Made by a program: the position numbers and the translations under genes
Notes under the pieces: generated by a model
Seen by the model: the letters and a program-made list of their open reading frames with translations, nothing else
What the model was told of the DNA's origin: nothing
Database searches by the model: none
Source: Lasioglossum baleicum
Taxonomy: Eukaryota > Arthropoda > Insecta > Hymenoptera > Halictidae
Assembly: GCF_051020765.1 (NCBI RefSeq)
Contig: NC_134935.1
Location: 3,101,579 to 3,165,578, forward strand
DNA: 64,000 bases
Direction: 5' to 3'
Shown here: positions 34,001 to 46,000 of the stretch, piece by piece
How the letters are laid out: the number at the start of each line of letters is the position of its first letter
Position numbering within the stretch: the stretch's first letter is position 1

Positions 34001-37000
34001 TATTTATAATATGACATGCGCATGAGTGACTTGTTTGCATTTTAGTGAAACATCGAGGTGGGATACTAAACCATTAAATATTCACATTTTCTGTTTTTTC
34101 TCTAAAAAACAACTTTAGGTTTCTGAGACCCGAGTGTGAGGTACATACATGTCTCAAACATAAGTGTGATCATTCAGGGTTAATTAAGAATTTTTGACAA
34201 TCGTTGATATACATATAGACCAGGTCAGGGCAACTTGCAGTTCGCGAGCTGCAGACGACTCCTCCACCTACTTCTGGGTCCTCCCCACCAAACTCCTGTG
34301 GAGTGTAGGAGGAAGTTGGGGAGACTGGCAGTAGCGACACAGGAGGGGCAATATAAAATAGTTAATAGTGGGGGAACCGGTACACTGGCAGTGGGAATCG
34401 TGAAGCGACAGCGAGGAAGAAGTTGCCCGGACCTGGTGTAGAGAACGAACTTGAACATTCTTTCTATTATAATAATTATTATCTGTGGTTGCGGGTAGTG
34501 AGATTATACAGGCGTGCATTCAAAATTAATTCTTTTGTAGATGACATTCACTCGTTTACGCAATTTAATTTGCAAATTAACTCTTTTGCAGGTCTCATTT
34601 ACCCTTTTGCAACAAAATTTGTCTACAAATTCGTTTTCTTAAGCTACTTTGACGAAAAAATATCCGATGTAAAATTGCTATTCCAAAAGAAAAATTTTAT
34701 TGCATAAGCGTAATAATGTAAAATAACATGAAATGATACGTATACATGTATACACATAAATTCTCTATCCATCTATAATGGTTTTTCGTAACTTTATGCA
34801 CATGCTCATGTAATAGTTATGGGAATTTATACGGGCGATATTTGCAACAGAATGATTAATAACAGCCAGTAAGTAAGTGTCCGCGGTTTGAAGGATCAGC
34901 AAAAATATTCAGACTCACAAAAAACGACGAAATGATGTTGTATCACTTCACTGTTGAATCATCTATAATCTATAAGATGAATTTGATTTACAAAAAGCTG
35001 AATTTGATCTATGAAAGGGTGAATTTGATTTGCGAAAAGATGAGTAGGACCTGCACACAGAAGGGTTAATTTGGAGTGCAACAAGGTGAATATGATCTAT
35101 AATTAATTTGGAGTGCAAAACTCCGGACTGCACGTCTTTCTGGTGCACAGAGTGGTTTCTCACTTTCGTATTAACAATATAAGGTGTAGTGTGTGTACCG
35201 TATATTACTATTTACTGTAATATTGATGACATACGGAATATTGTGAATAAAGCCATTGTTTTTGATTTACTTACTAGTCATTATGTGGTCACTTATTGGT
35301 ACGTCTGCTTTGATTACACTTTCAGCATCTCATTAATTTCTAATTGACAGTAGGAGTAGAATGGCAACTGTATATGAGGAGAGAAGTTGCAAGAGAAATC
35401 TAAGAATCATTATACAGGGTGTTTCCTACTTTTGCGGCAAGATTGTAGGAGCATGATCTACAAGTGAAAATACGAAAGAAATGTTATATGAAATTTGTTT
35501 ATAAACGATGTCAAGTTTGTATCAATGCAGAAGGTGGTCATTTTGAAATGATGATTTAAAAATTTTTAACGATCCTCGTACGTTAAGAAATACAATCTCG
35601 TAAGTACAGGCAAAGTACATATAATCGACCTTCCGTATTATTCAGCTTTAAATCTGCTGTTCCGCACCTATCCAGGCTACATTCAATATTTGCCTATAAT
35701 ATTGTAATGAAGTGTTTATAAATAAACTTCATATAACATTTTTTCGTATTTTCACTTGTATTTCGTATTTTCTCTTGCCGGTAAAGTAGGAAACACCCTG
35801 TATATTTCATTATATCAGAAGGCAACAAGTTATAAATAATTGTAGCACGGTTCTACTCTCTTAACCAGAGTCGCCAGATTAAGACTTGTGTCCCCACTCT
35901 ACCTTCCCCTTCTATGTCCCTATTCCCCACTCCCCCGCCGCGGCACGGTCACGTGACGCGTTTCGCCGCTGTCGTGCATGTGCGGTTAGTCCAGTCAATG
36001 AATGCTCATAAGGGGGGTGTAGAGGGAAATGGAAGGAACACAATTTTTAACTTTGGGACTTTGTTTGGACTAGTTAGGAGGTAAACATACTAAAAGTCCC
36101 TACTCCTAGAAGGTGAGAATATCTCGGAAACTATGTGTCCTAGCGATAAGACCATTCTATACAAACTTAAAGCTGACAAAATGTACCATAAGATTGACTC
36201 CATTCAGTTTTTCCCTATCTCGCATAGTTTCCGAGATATCAGCGCTCAAAGTTCGCTCATTGTGAAAAAGACATTTTTGCCTCATTTGACTAGTAGCTAG
36301 TGACTTTAGCACAATTAGTGACATATGAGCGCGGATATCTCGGAAACTATGAGAGATAGCGGAAAAACTGAATCCAATCAATCTTGTGGCACATCTTGTC
36401 AGCTTTAATTTTGTCTAGAATGGTTTTATCGCTAGGACGCATAGTTTCCGAGATATCTGCGCTCAAAGTTCACGAATTGTGAAATTAGAAATTTTTGCCT
36501 TATTTGACTAGCTAACTCTTCAGCACAATTAGTGAACTTTGAGCGCGGATATCTCGGAAACTATGCGAGATAGCGAAAAACTGAATCGAATCAATCTTGT
36601 GGCACATTTTGTCAGCTTTAATTTTGTATAGAATGGTCTCATTGCTAGGACGCATAGTTTCCGAGATATCCGTGCTCAAAGTTCACTAATTGTGAAAAAG
36701 ACATTTTTGCCTTACGCTTTTTGCCTTACGTTTTTTGCCTTATTTGACTAGCTAACTCTTCAGCACAATAAGTGAATTTGAGCGCGGATATCTCGGAAAC
36801 TATGCGAGATAGCGAAAAACTGAATCAAATCAATCTTCTGGCACGTTTTGTCAGCTTTAATTTTGTATAGAATGGTCTTATCGCTGGGCCGCATAATTTC
36901 CGTGATATAAGCGGAAATCCGAAAAAGGGGATTTTCTACGTGCCCCCCTGCACGATGCTCACCTCCTAAGAGTGTGGAGTTTTAGTATGTTTATCTCCTA

Positions 37001-40000
37001 ACTAATCCAAACAAAGACCCAAAGTTAAAAATTGTGTTCCTTCCATTTCCCTGTACAACTTTTCGTTGACTGGACTAAGTGTCGCCAGAATCGACCAAAA
37101 CCTGTCGATTTCCCCACTCCACCTTCTCCCCTTCTACTATCCCATTCCAGCTGCACATCCTCCACTAGGACCGTAGACTGGTCACGTATTAATCTGGTTA
37201 TCAGAGAGGGGGTAAACTGTATTCCCCTCGATATCCCCGATCTGGCGACACTGTGCATGTGTCCGGTACTGGCAGAGAGAGGGTAACTTTTTCCCCTTAA
37301 TTCGTGCTCTCTCCCCTCATCGGGCGACTTGCTCTTAACTAATCACTTACAGGCACATTCACCCTACTTCCTCTTTCTTCCGACCAATTTGTCTTCGTAG
37401 AATCGCTCTATACACGATTGTACCACCAGTTATGAACCACTATGTAGAAACGCTTCAAGTCAATTCGCACTTTTACTCGGTCGCTGGTTTAACTCCTTAA
37501 AGGAAAGAATGTTTGAAAGTAATATTATTTTGAAAGGGGCGTAGGTACATGGTTCTACATGGTCCTTAATGCGTTGCTAATAATTAGACAGCGGATCTTA
37601 TGGATTTAGGGTAAAAATGAGTAGGTGTAATTTAAAATAATAAAGACATTAGAAGAATGTTAAAATACTGTTGTATCATTTTCAACCTATTAAACGTATT
37701 AAGAAAGGATACAAATTTCTATTTCACTCCAGTTTGTTGCAAATTGTAAAGAAAATTTTAATTTTGCACAAAGATCCGCTGTCTACTAATCATATCATCC
37801 GCAATTTTGAATAATCAATCAGAGCGGATATTTCTGCTCTCCCTGTTTAAAGGGTTGATTAGGGTATTGTTGAAAGGGTAACCACTTTACACTTTAACTA
37901 TTGGAGATTCTTAAGCAATTTCATATTTGCCCTGTGGAAATTCATCTATTTTATGTTTCTAGAACCGGTACGATTTTCCATTTTTTTAAATTTATGCCGC
38001 ATGATATACCGGGTACCCTAAAAATGTCGAAGAACCTTGAAAAGACTGGTTCCTGGGCTGATTCGAGGTAACTTTTTCCTTTTAGTAAATGTTCGCCGTA
38101 GCTTAACCCGTTAGAGGAGTTATTAACGAAAAACGCGGACCAATTAGAGCGCGGCTATAGCGAACGGATCCCGGCTCGCCGACATGTCTCGCTGAGCATG
38201 CCGTTGCCGTTGGCCGAGCAGGACTCCTGCAGCAGGAGTCCGTCGGCTGTAGCCGCCCTCTGATTGGTCAATGTTTTTCGTTAATAACTCGTAACAAAGC
38301 CGAGATGGACATCTTCGCTAAGGAAAAAATTACTTTTAATGGCCTCAGTAACCATTCCTTTCAAGGTTTGCCGACACCATGTAGTTCTTTAAAATGTGAA
38401 ATTACAAATAAAACACAGTTTGCTGATCTTGTATTATCCTAGAAACTTTTACACAAGCATCCCTAAAACTGTATCATGGTCAGAAGGATGAAAGTAGTCC
38501 TCAAAATTGAATGCGAAGGCCACATTTTCTAGAACATCTTCAGAACCATTAGAGTTACAAGGATGATTGAAGACTTTGGTGCACAAAGTGAGTGGTCAAG
38601 AAAACACAATTTTTTGATCCTGTACTATCTTAAAATCGTTTACACAAGCATCCTTAAAACTGTATCATGGTCAGAAGGATGAAAGTAGTCCTCGAAATTG
38701 AATGCGAAGGCCACATTTTCTAGAACATCTTCAGAACCATTAGAATTAGAAGAATAATTGAAGACTTTGGTGCACAAAGTGAGTGGTCAAGATTTTAAAA
38801 CTTATGTAATTCTAGAAACAAACAAGCAGCATTTAAAAATCACAATTTTGGTAAAAAGTGGACTTGCGCGGTTTTGGCAATAACATATGACAATGATTTT
38901 ATATATTTTTCGATTGAATGAGCTGTTGCAGTAAAGTGGCCGCACCACTTTCGGGTAATTTGAGCAAACCAATAAAGAAAAACAATTGAAACCAATTCAA
39001 AATGAAGTACTGTGTTAAACGCGGTATGAATTTATGGTCAATTAATATTTGTGTTTATAAATATTTACATTGTATATTGAACCTATACCTTCATCACTGC
39101 TCCAATTATTACAATTTAAATATTGGAGCTGTTTCGAACTATTTTTGTGCCGAAGTAGAAAAAACTACTATTTAACCATCCTTTAAGAAGATTTAAAAGG
39201 GAGTACATACATATGTATATCTTAATATACATGTACATCTTATACTATAATATTTTACACTATTATAGCAAAATAATATCCAGAAAGACAGGAGCTATGT
39301 TTGTGCAATTTTTCCATGTGTTCATGATAATTCGATCACTCGCTGTAAATGGTTAGGTTGTGTATTTTTGAATGAGCATGTTGTGCGAGTAAATTCCAGA
39401 GAATTCAGTTCGCTGAAATGACACGTTGAAAAACAGTGGGTTTTTTGCGGGCTAGATACGGGCCGTCGAGCTTTCGCATCGAGTTAACAAAGCTATCCTT
39501 GAAGAGGTTAAACAGGAAACTCTCGAATGACAGGGAGAGAAGACGGGGGTGGGGTTGGGAGTGGGGAACTCACCTCAGACTCGAGGGCGTGAATTTTCAT
39601 TTTGTACTCGGCGATTTCCCTCTCGTGCAACTCCCTTTCTTCCTGCTTCTCTTGCTCCGCCCGGTCCCTCTGCTCGCGTAATTGCGCCATTTGCTTCTCC
39701 TTATCTCCTATCGCCTCCTCCAGGCTACTGAGCGCACCTTCGCTGCTGCAGTTGTGCGCCTGCATCGCCGTTAGTCGTGCCCTTGCCATGTCGACCTGGT
39801 TGTCCTTCTCCTTCAGCAGATCCTCCAGATTCTCGATCTGAAGTTACAACCACTTTGCCGTGAGCGCCCGATCGCTTTCAGTAGGATATCAAAGTATCGG
39901 GAAGAATCGACGGCCAACAAAAGCTTTCTTAGGGCGCCGAGGCATGTTAAGGATCCCTACAGGGTTCGAGATGGTCGTTAAAGGTCTTAGGTGAATAATA

Positions 40001-43000
40001 TTTATACCAGGATTCGGGATACGAAGCAGGAACAGGCGGCGAAATCTTTCTGCTGCAGATTAGAAATGTTAAGAAGCTGTATTCTGCGTGTCTCCCAAGA
40101 AGTCCCGTGATGAAGGGGTACGCCCCGCAGTGGTCCGGAGCAGTGCTGTTACTTTCCTTCGCAGGTCGAAGATTTTAAAGCTTCGAATTTCGGAGCTTCG
40201 ATTTTAGAAACTTCGGAGGTGACGAAAATTGAAGTTTCAAAGCTTCGAATTTCGGAGCTTCGATTTCAGAAACTTCGGAGGTGATGAAAATTGAAGTTTC
40301 AAAGCTTCGAATGTCAAACCTCCGTAGTAAATTACATTAGAAGATTAAAGGAAACGGAGTTTCGAAGCTTTGAACTTCGAAATTTCGCTGTTATGTTGTA
40401 TTTGATACAATTACAGAAAATAGGTTAAAAACGAATTGGTTTCATAAAACTAGCTGGTCGGGTAGATATGTAAACTTCTACTCGTTTCACCCTTTGCAAC
40501 ATAGAGTGGGCTTGATCAAAGCTTTGATAGATAGAGCTATCTTACTCTCTGATCTTGAATTTCGACCCAACAATTTGCTGTTAATAAAAAATGTATTAAA
40601 ACACAACGGTTACTCGGAAAATTTTACGTCAAACATCCTCAAGGAACGTATCTTTGAATTATATCATCCTCTTTTGGTTGTGAAAAACGAAAGGAAGATG
40701 GATTTAGAAGAACTGGTCCAATCAATTGGAAAAATACCGTTGTTATACCTTATGTTGAGAACATCTCAAATAACATAAAAAGGATCTTTCGAAGAGTAGG
40801 AATTCATACAATTTTCAGGGGGGATACCACATTATCTTAAAACCTTATTTCCATCTGTTAAAGACAAGCTACCACGTTTAGAAAGTTGCAATACTGTATA
40901 CTCAATAACTTGCTTGGGATGTAGTCATATAGTCATCTAGTAATATGTATATTGGACAAACGTCCGGAAACTTGAAAATCCGTATCACAGAACATAAGCA
41001 TAATATTTTCTTACCTCCACTACAACATACGGCTTTGACGAAACATTCACTTGAAATGGATCATAGATTTGATTTTGAGAACGTCAAAATTATTGACAAA
41101 GAAGAAATTTACATCAAAGGCTACTATTGGATACTATTCATATGATTAAACATCGCAGCGTAAATCTTAGGTATGAGACACCTAAGATACATGAATATTA
41201 CGCAACATTACTAAACCAGTAATGTTCTATGATGAATTTTTCAAATAAACCTTACTTTTGTCATTATCTAAAAATTTTGAACTAGCTGTTTCTCACATAC
41301 AATTGACTGTGTGAAACTGATTCCAATAAAAGTTGAACGTTAATAACGATTTACCATCAAGGTGTATTCGTGAGAGTGGATTTAAGAACATACTATGACC
41401 TTTCAAACCGCCTTATATCGATAGATATAACCTAGATCGTTTTCAATACGTTCTTACATCAGTGTCTTGACAACAAGCATGTCCGACGCACGTAACACAC
41501 GTGCCACACAATTATTAAGAATTTATTTTCTCCAAAGCAAGTGAATGAGTTTTTATGAACAACATTCCTTATATTCAATCAATTAACCCTCATCCGTCCC
41601 TCGTGTCAATGTGACACAGTTTTCCCGAAATAAATTATACTGTTCTGCTATTTGTAGATATATTTGCCTGAAACTGTGTGGCTTTTATTTTCTTAATGCG
41701 AAACACATAAATGAAAAACCTAAGATGCAAAAGTTAACTTATCAATTTCAATAAAAAGGACATCGAAAAATAACTATTTACCATGTTATTTCATCGATCT
41801 TTTAGCACTGTGTCAATTTGACAGCGAGGAACAGATTCAGTTCGTGAAATGAGGGACAGATGAGGGTTAATAATTTTTGAAATTATTATAACATATTTAC
41901 TTTACAGACGCGATTCAAATAAATCTTGAAAAGGATCCAAACTAGGATCGAAACGTTGATTTTGTTTGACAATTAGCAAAATTGCTTCATGACTAGTAAT
42001 AAACGATCGAACTGTTGCGCCGAAAGCATTTAACATTTATTAACAGCAAATACGATCGATAGAAGAAACATATTTATTGTAAAAAGTGATTGAACACTCC
42101 TACATTTCGAAAAAAATACGCCACCACAGCTAAAAGATTGAAGTCGGGCATGTTTTAATATTTTATGCCGCCTAATGTTTATATCAGTACAACTTCATAC
42201 CATTCGAAGACTTCGAAACTTGATGCATTTCGAATAGTCGAAGCTTCGGAAAAGTAACAGCCCTAGTCCGGAGTGGAAAATCGAGTGACATTTTGTCGAG
42301 AAATTTTCTCATATTGACATGTACAAGGTTTGTATTGATTCCTAAATATCCATCTGCCTCGAAAATATGAAATTAATAAAATATAATAAAAATTGTAATC
42401 GTAACGAATACTTAAAGCTGGACATTTTTAAAATAGTATGTTTCGCAGAAGAAAGACGATCATCTTCATCTGAATGCCCTGGATAACTTGTTTAATATTT
42501 TTTCTCTGCTCTGCTTTTAAAGTGAAAAAGATTCCTTCACGATAAGAACTTATACTGGCAATTAAATTAAATGAAAAATTAATTTAAATGATGTATTAAA
42601 CAAATACTGCATAGCAAAGGCATGGAAATTGTCAAAATTCCTAATCTTTGATAAGGGATATCTCGAGCTCCAAATTTTCCTGATAGAGGGAGCACGATTT
42701 ACTTCCCACATCATCCCCCACGCAAGTTATTAGTGACATTGTTCTTGGTGACATCTTACTATAACTCTTGGACCATGAGAGGCGCAAGAACCATAAGAAC
42801 CGATGTCTTTGGTTGTAAATTTCTTTGTACTTGTTGAAATATTGACCAAATGTCAGGGAATACGAGGAAATTTCTAATCAGAGACATGTTTTATTTAAAT
42901 TATTTGGCAAAGTACTAAATAGGTAACGAGCAAACAATTTTAAATATTATTTGAATACAATAAAATTTAAACAATGAATTATAAAATTATTATAAAAAAT

Positions 43001-46000
43001 ATATATTTATTACGATAATTATCAGTAGATAGGAATCATTTTTTAATGAGTTTTAGTGGAAATTTCTGGTTCAAGAGTTATAGCAAAATGTCACCTTTCT
43101 CTTCTACGTGACGTCAATGTCTAAACATTAGAACTGCGACAGCATCAAGGGTGGGGATAAGCGGAGAGAGCGGGGGCACCATTTTCCCTTGTTCTGTGCC
43201 GCGAGACTTCTTGCGAGGCACGAACAGTACCAAGAATTGTGAATTGTTTACCCTAGATCAATGACATTAGATTGTTGCATTCGAAACACGAGGTTTTATA
43301 AGGTTTTGTACTACATGTTAATCCTTTTGTAGATCACCTCTTTGCACTCCAAATTGTGTAACTCTTTTGCGGGTCTTCACCCTTTTGCGAAACAAATTCA
43401 CTCTTCCACAGATCAGATTTTACTTCTTGTTCATCAAATTCACCCTTTTGCAATTCAAGTTTTTCTGCAAACTTGCATTCTTAAGCTACCCTGACAGAAA
43501 AGATATACGACGTAAAGTTATTATTCAGAAAGAAAAATTGTATTGCTTATACATATGTAAAATAACCTAAAATGCTTATTTATCATAAACAATATTTATG
43601 CATATACACATATAAATTCATATGTAATGGTTCTCCTGCTGCTGCGCGGAGTAATTTTATGTATATATTTATTGTAATAATTATGACAGTCTGTATGAGT
43701 GATAGTTGTAATAGAATGATTAATAACATCCACTAAGTGGTCACGAAAAACATTCAAAATCACAAAAAACGACGAAATGACATTATTGTACTGTTAAATC
43801 ATCTACAAGATGAATTTGATGTACGAAAAGGTGAACTTGATCTGTGAAAGGGTGAATTTGATCCGTGAAAGGGTGCAATCGAATTTGCAAAAGCGTGAGT
43901 TTGATTTGCAAGACGATGAACAAGACCTATAAAATGGTTAATTTTGAGTGCAGAAAGGTGAGTATGATCTACAAAAGGATTAATCTGTAGTGCAAATCCT
44001 GTATAATGCTGATGTTATGTCTGCAGGTGCACTATACAGGATGTAACAAAAGTGTTGTTCTTCCTTGAAAGGGGTGATTCTTGTAGTAATCTCTTCCTTT
44101 GCGAAAATATTCTCCGCGACTTTAGTAACGAGTTCAGAGAGGAAATGAGAGTTTTCTCCCACTTTTCTCTGCATCATCTTTTACAACCCCTGGCAGAATG
44201 TTTCCGATCGGAGGCATTGATACGGATTTTAGAGAAAACATTCACAATTTAGAAGTATAAAATATTGCTTTATGGAGTTAAAACTGATGGGAAATGAAAA
44301 GGGGCTTATTGAAGAATGAAAAACAACAAAATAACATAAGCTTCCATTTATTATAACAAAGAAACGAGAAAATAAATAAAATGTTACACGAAAAAAAGTT
44401 CCCGATTAATAGATCAGCTGGAAGAAAGTTTCCGATTCGATTTACTTGATTTTGAAAAAAAAACATACTTTTCAACTTCAAACAAATATTGTGATGGTAT
44501 TATAAAAGATATTGAATTGTTCTTTGCAGCAAAAGATTCTGTAGACTTTCCCGAATACAGTGATATCCAATATTAATACATTATGATTGTATAAACATGT
44601 TTAAACAATGATTAAAGACGGAGTGACACCACTTTTACACCAATTCGGCAATTTACGGCAACTCATGTCGGGCGAAGATATTTTTTGCTTTCTGGTTCGA
44701 AAAAAACTTCGATGTTAAAATCTTGACGGGTGGCTTCTCAAGATAAAAGTCTGCTCTATCGCGTGGTATAGTTCGATTTTGCGCTGGACTCTTATTTTTT
44801 GAGATAAATTGAAAAATATCCTAAAAAATTGGTGTAAAAGTGGTGTCTCTCCATCTTTAACGATTGTTTAAACATGTTTCAACATTCATAATGTATTAAT
44901 ATTAGATATCACTGTATTCGAGAAAGTCTACAGAATCTTTTGCTGCAAAGAACAATACAATATCTTTTATAATAACATCACAATATTTGTTTAAAGTTGA
45001 AAAATATGTTTGTTTTTCAAAATCAAGTAAATCGATTCGGAAACTTTCTTCCAGCTGTTCTATTAATCGGGAACTTTTTCCGTGTAACATTTTGTTTATT
45101 TTCTCGTTTCTTTGTTATAATAAATGGAAACTTATGTTATTTTGTTGTTTTTCATTCTTCAATAAGCCCATTTTCATTTCCCATCAGTTTTAACTCCGTA
45201 AAGTAATATTTTATACTTCTGAATTGTGAATATTTTCTCTAAAATCCGTATCAATGCCTCCGATCGGAAGCATTCTGCCAGGGTTTGTAGCCTGAAACGG
45301 AACCCACATAATTTTTAACACGAATCAGAGTACGTTTCATTTTTAGTCAGCCTGTGGCATGAATCCTGCTTTGGTTGCAGGTAGGTCTGATTCATGTCAC
45401 AGGCTAAATAAAAATGAAACGGATTCTGATTCGCGTTAAAAATTATGTAGCTTCCGTTCCAGGCTAAAAGATGATGCAGGAAAAAGTGGGGACACCAAAA
45501 CCCCGGGCGTGAGCACTCTCATTTCCTCTCTGACGAGTTATTAACGAAAATCGTAGGAGCGTAGCGTTGGCATTGGCCCTTTCTCGTTAATAACTCCTTA
45601 ACGAAGCTGCGGAGAAGATTTCCGCAGAAGAAAAGGTTACGTCTAATGACCTCAGGAACCACCCGATCCAACAAGGCACAACATTTTTGGGACACCCTGC
45701 ATAGTTATTCAAAGCCTCGAAGTTCGAAGATATTTGCGACAATCTTGGAGACGAAGAATGTGAACGACTAAACAAATCGGACATTTCGCACGCAACAACC
45801 TAGCGCAGTGATGGGCACGTTTTCTTCCCGCAGCGTAGGCAAGAAGCTTCCCCCGCCACCGTCTCTTTCGTGCAGCGCGCACCCTCGCTTGCGCAGCGGT
45901 GCCTCGTGCTTTCGCGGTCAGCTAGGGTGGAATGTGCGAGGGGGGATCAAAGGCACGAGGCGCGATGCACGAACGAGACGTTGGTGGGGGAAGTAGGCAG

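Larger units (their letters stand above)
33777..37444. mobile_element. Outer TA-flanked element interrupted by many insertions
   Basis: CAGGGTGGTTCGTAACCGGT after TA pairs with the inverse of GTACCACCAGTTATGAACCA ending near 37,444 before TA. Between them lie at least five other elements (listed separately). Confidence 0.65.
40141..42265. mobile_element. hAT-like element with perfect target duplication, carrying a Penelope fragment
   Basis: CAGTGCTGTTACTTTCC at the left, GGAAAAGTAACAGCCCTA at the right, with GTCCGGAG on both sides (40,133-40,140 and 42,266-42,273). The ends hold iterated CTTCGAA/TTCGAAG motifs, including a 62-bp tandem repeat at 40,172-40,322. The interior is later insertions. 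Confidence 0.82.

Noticed and set aside
34963..35163. Minus-strand frame with a repeated RSNSPF-like peptide
   Set aside because: Translation of the 21-bp iteron arm, not a repeat protein.
43820..43990. Regular short repeats that could suggest a CRISPR array
   Set aside because: Eukaryotic context, imperfect adjoining units without constant spacers; they are TE iterons.
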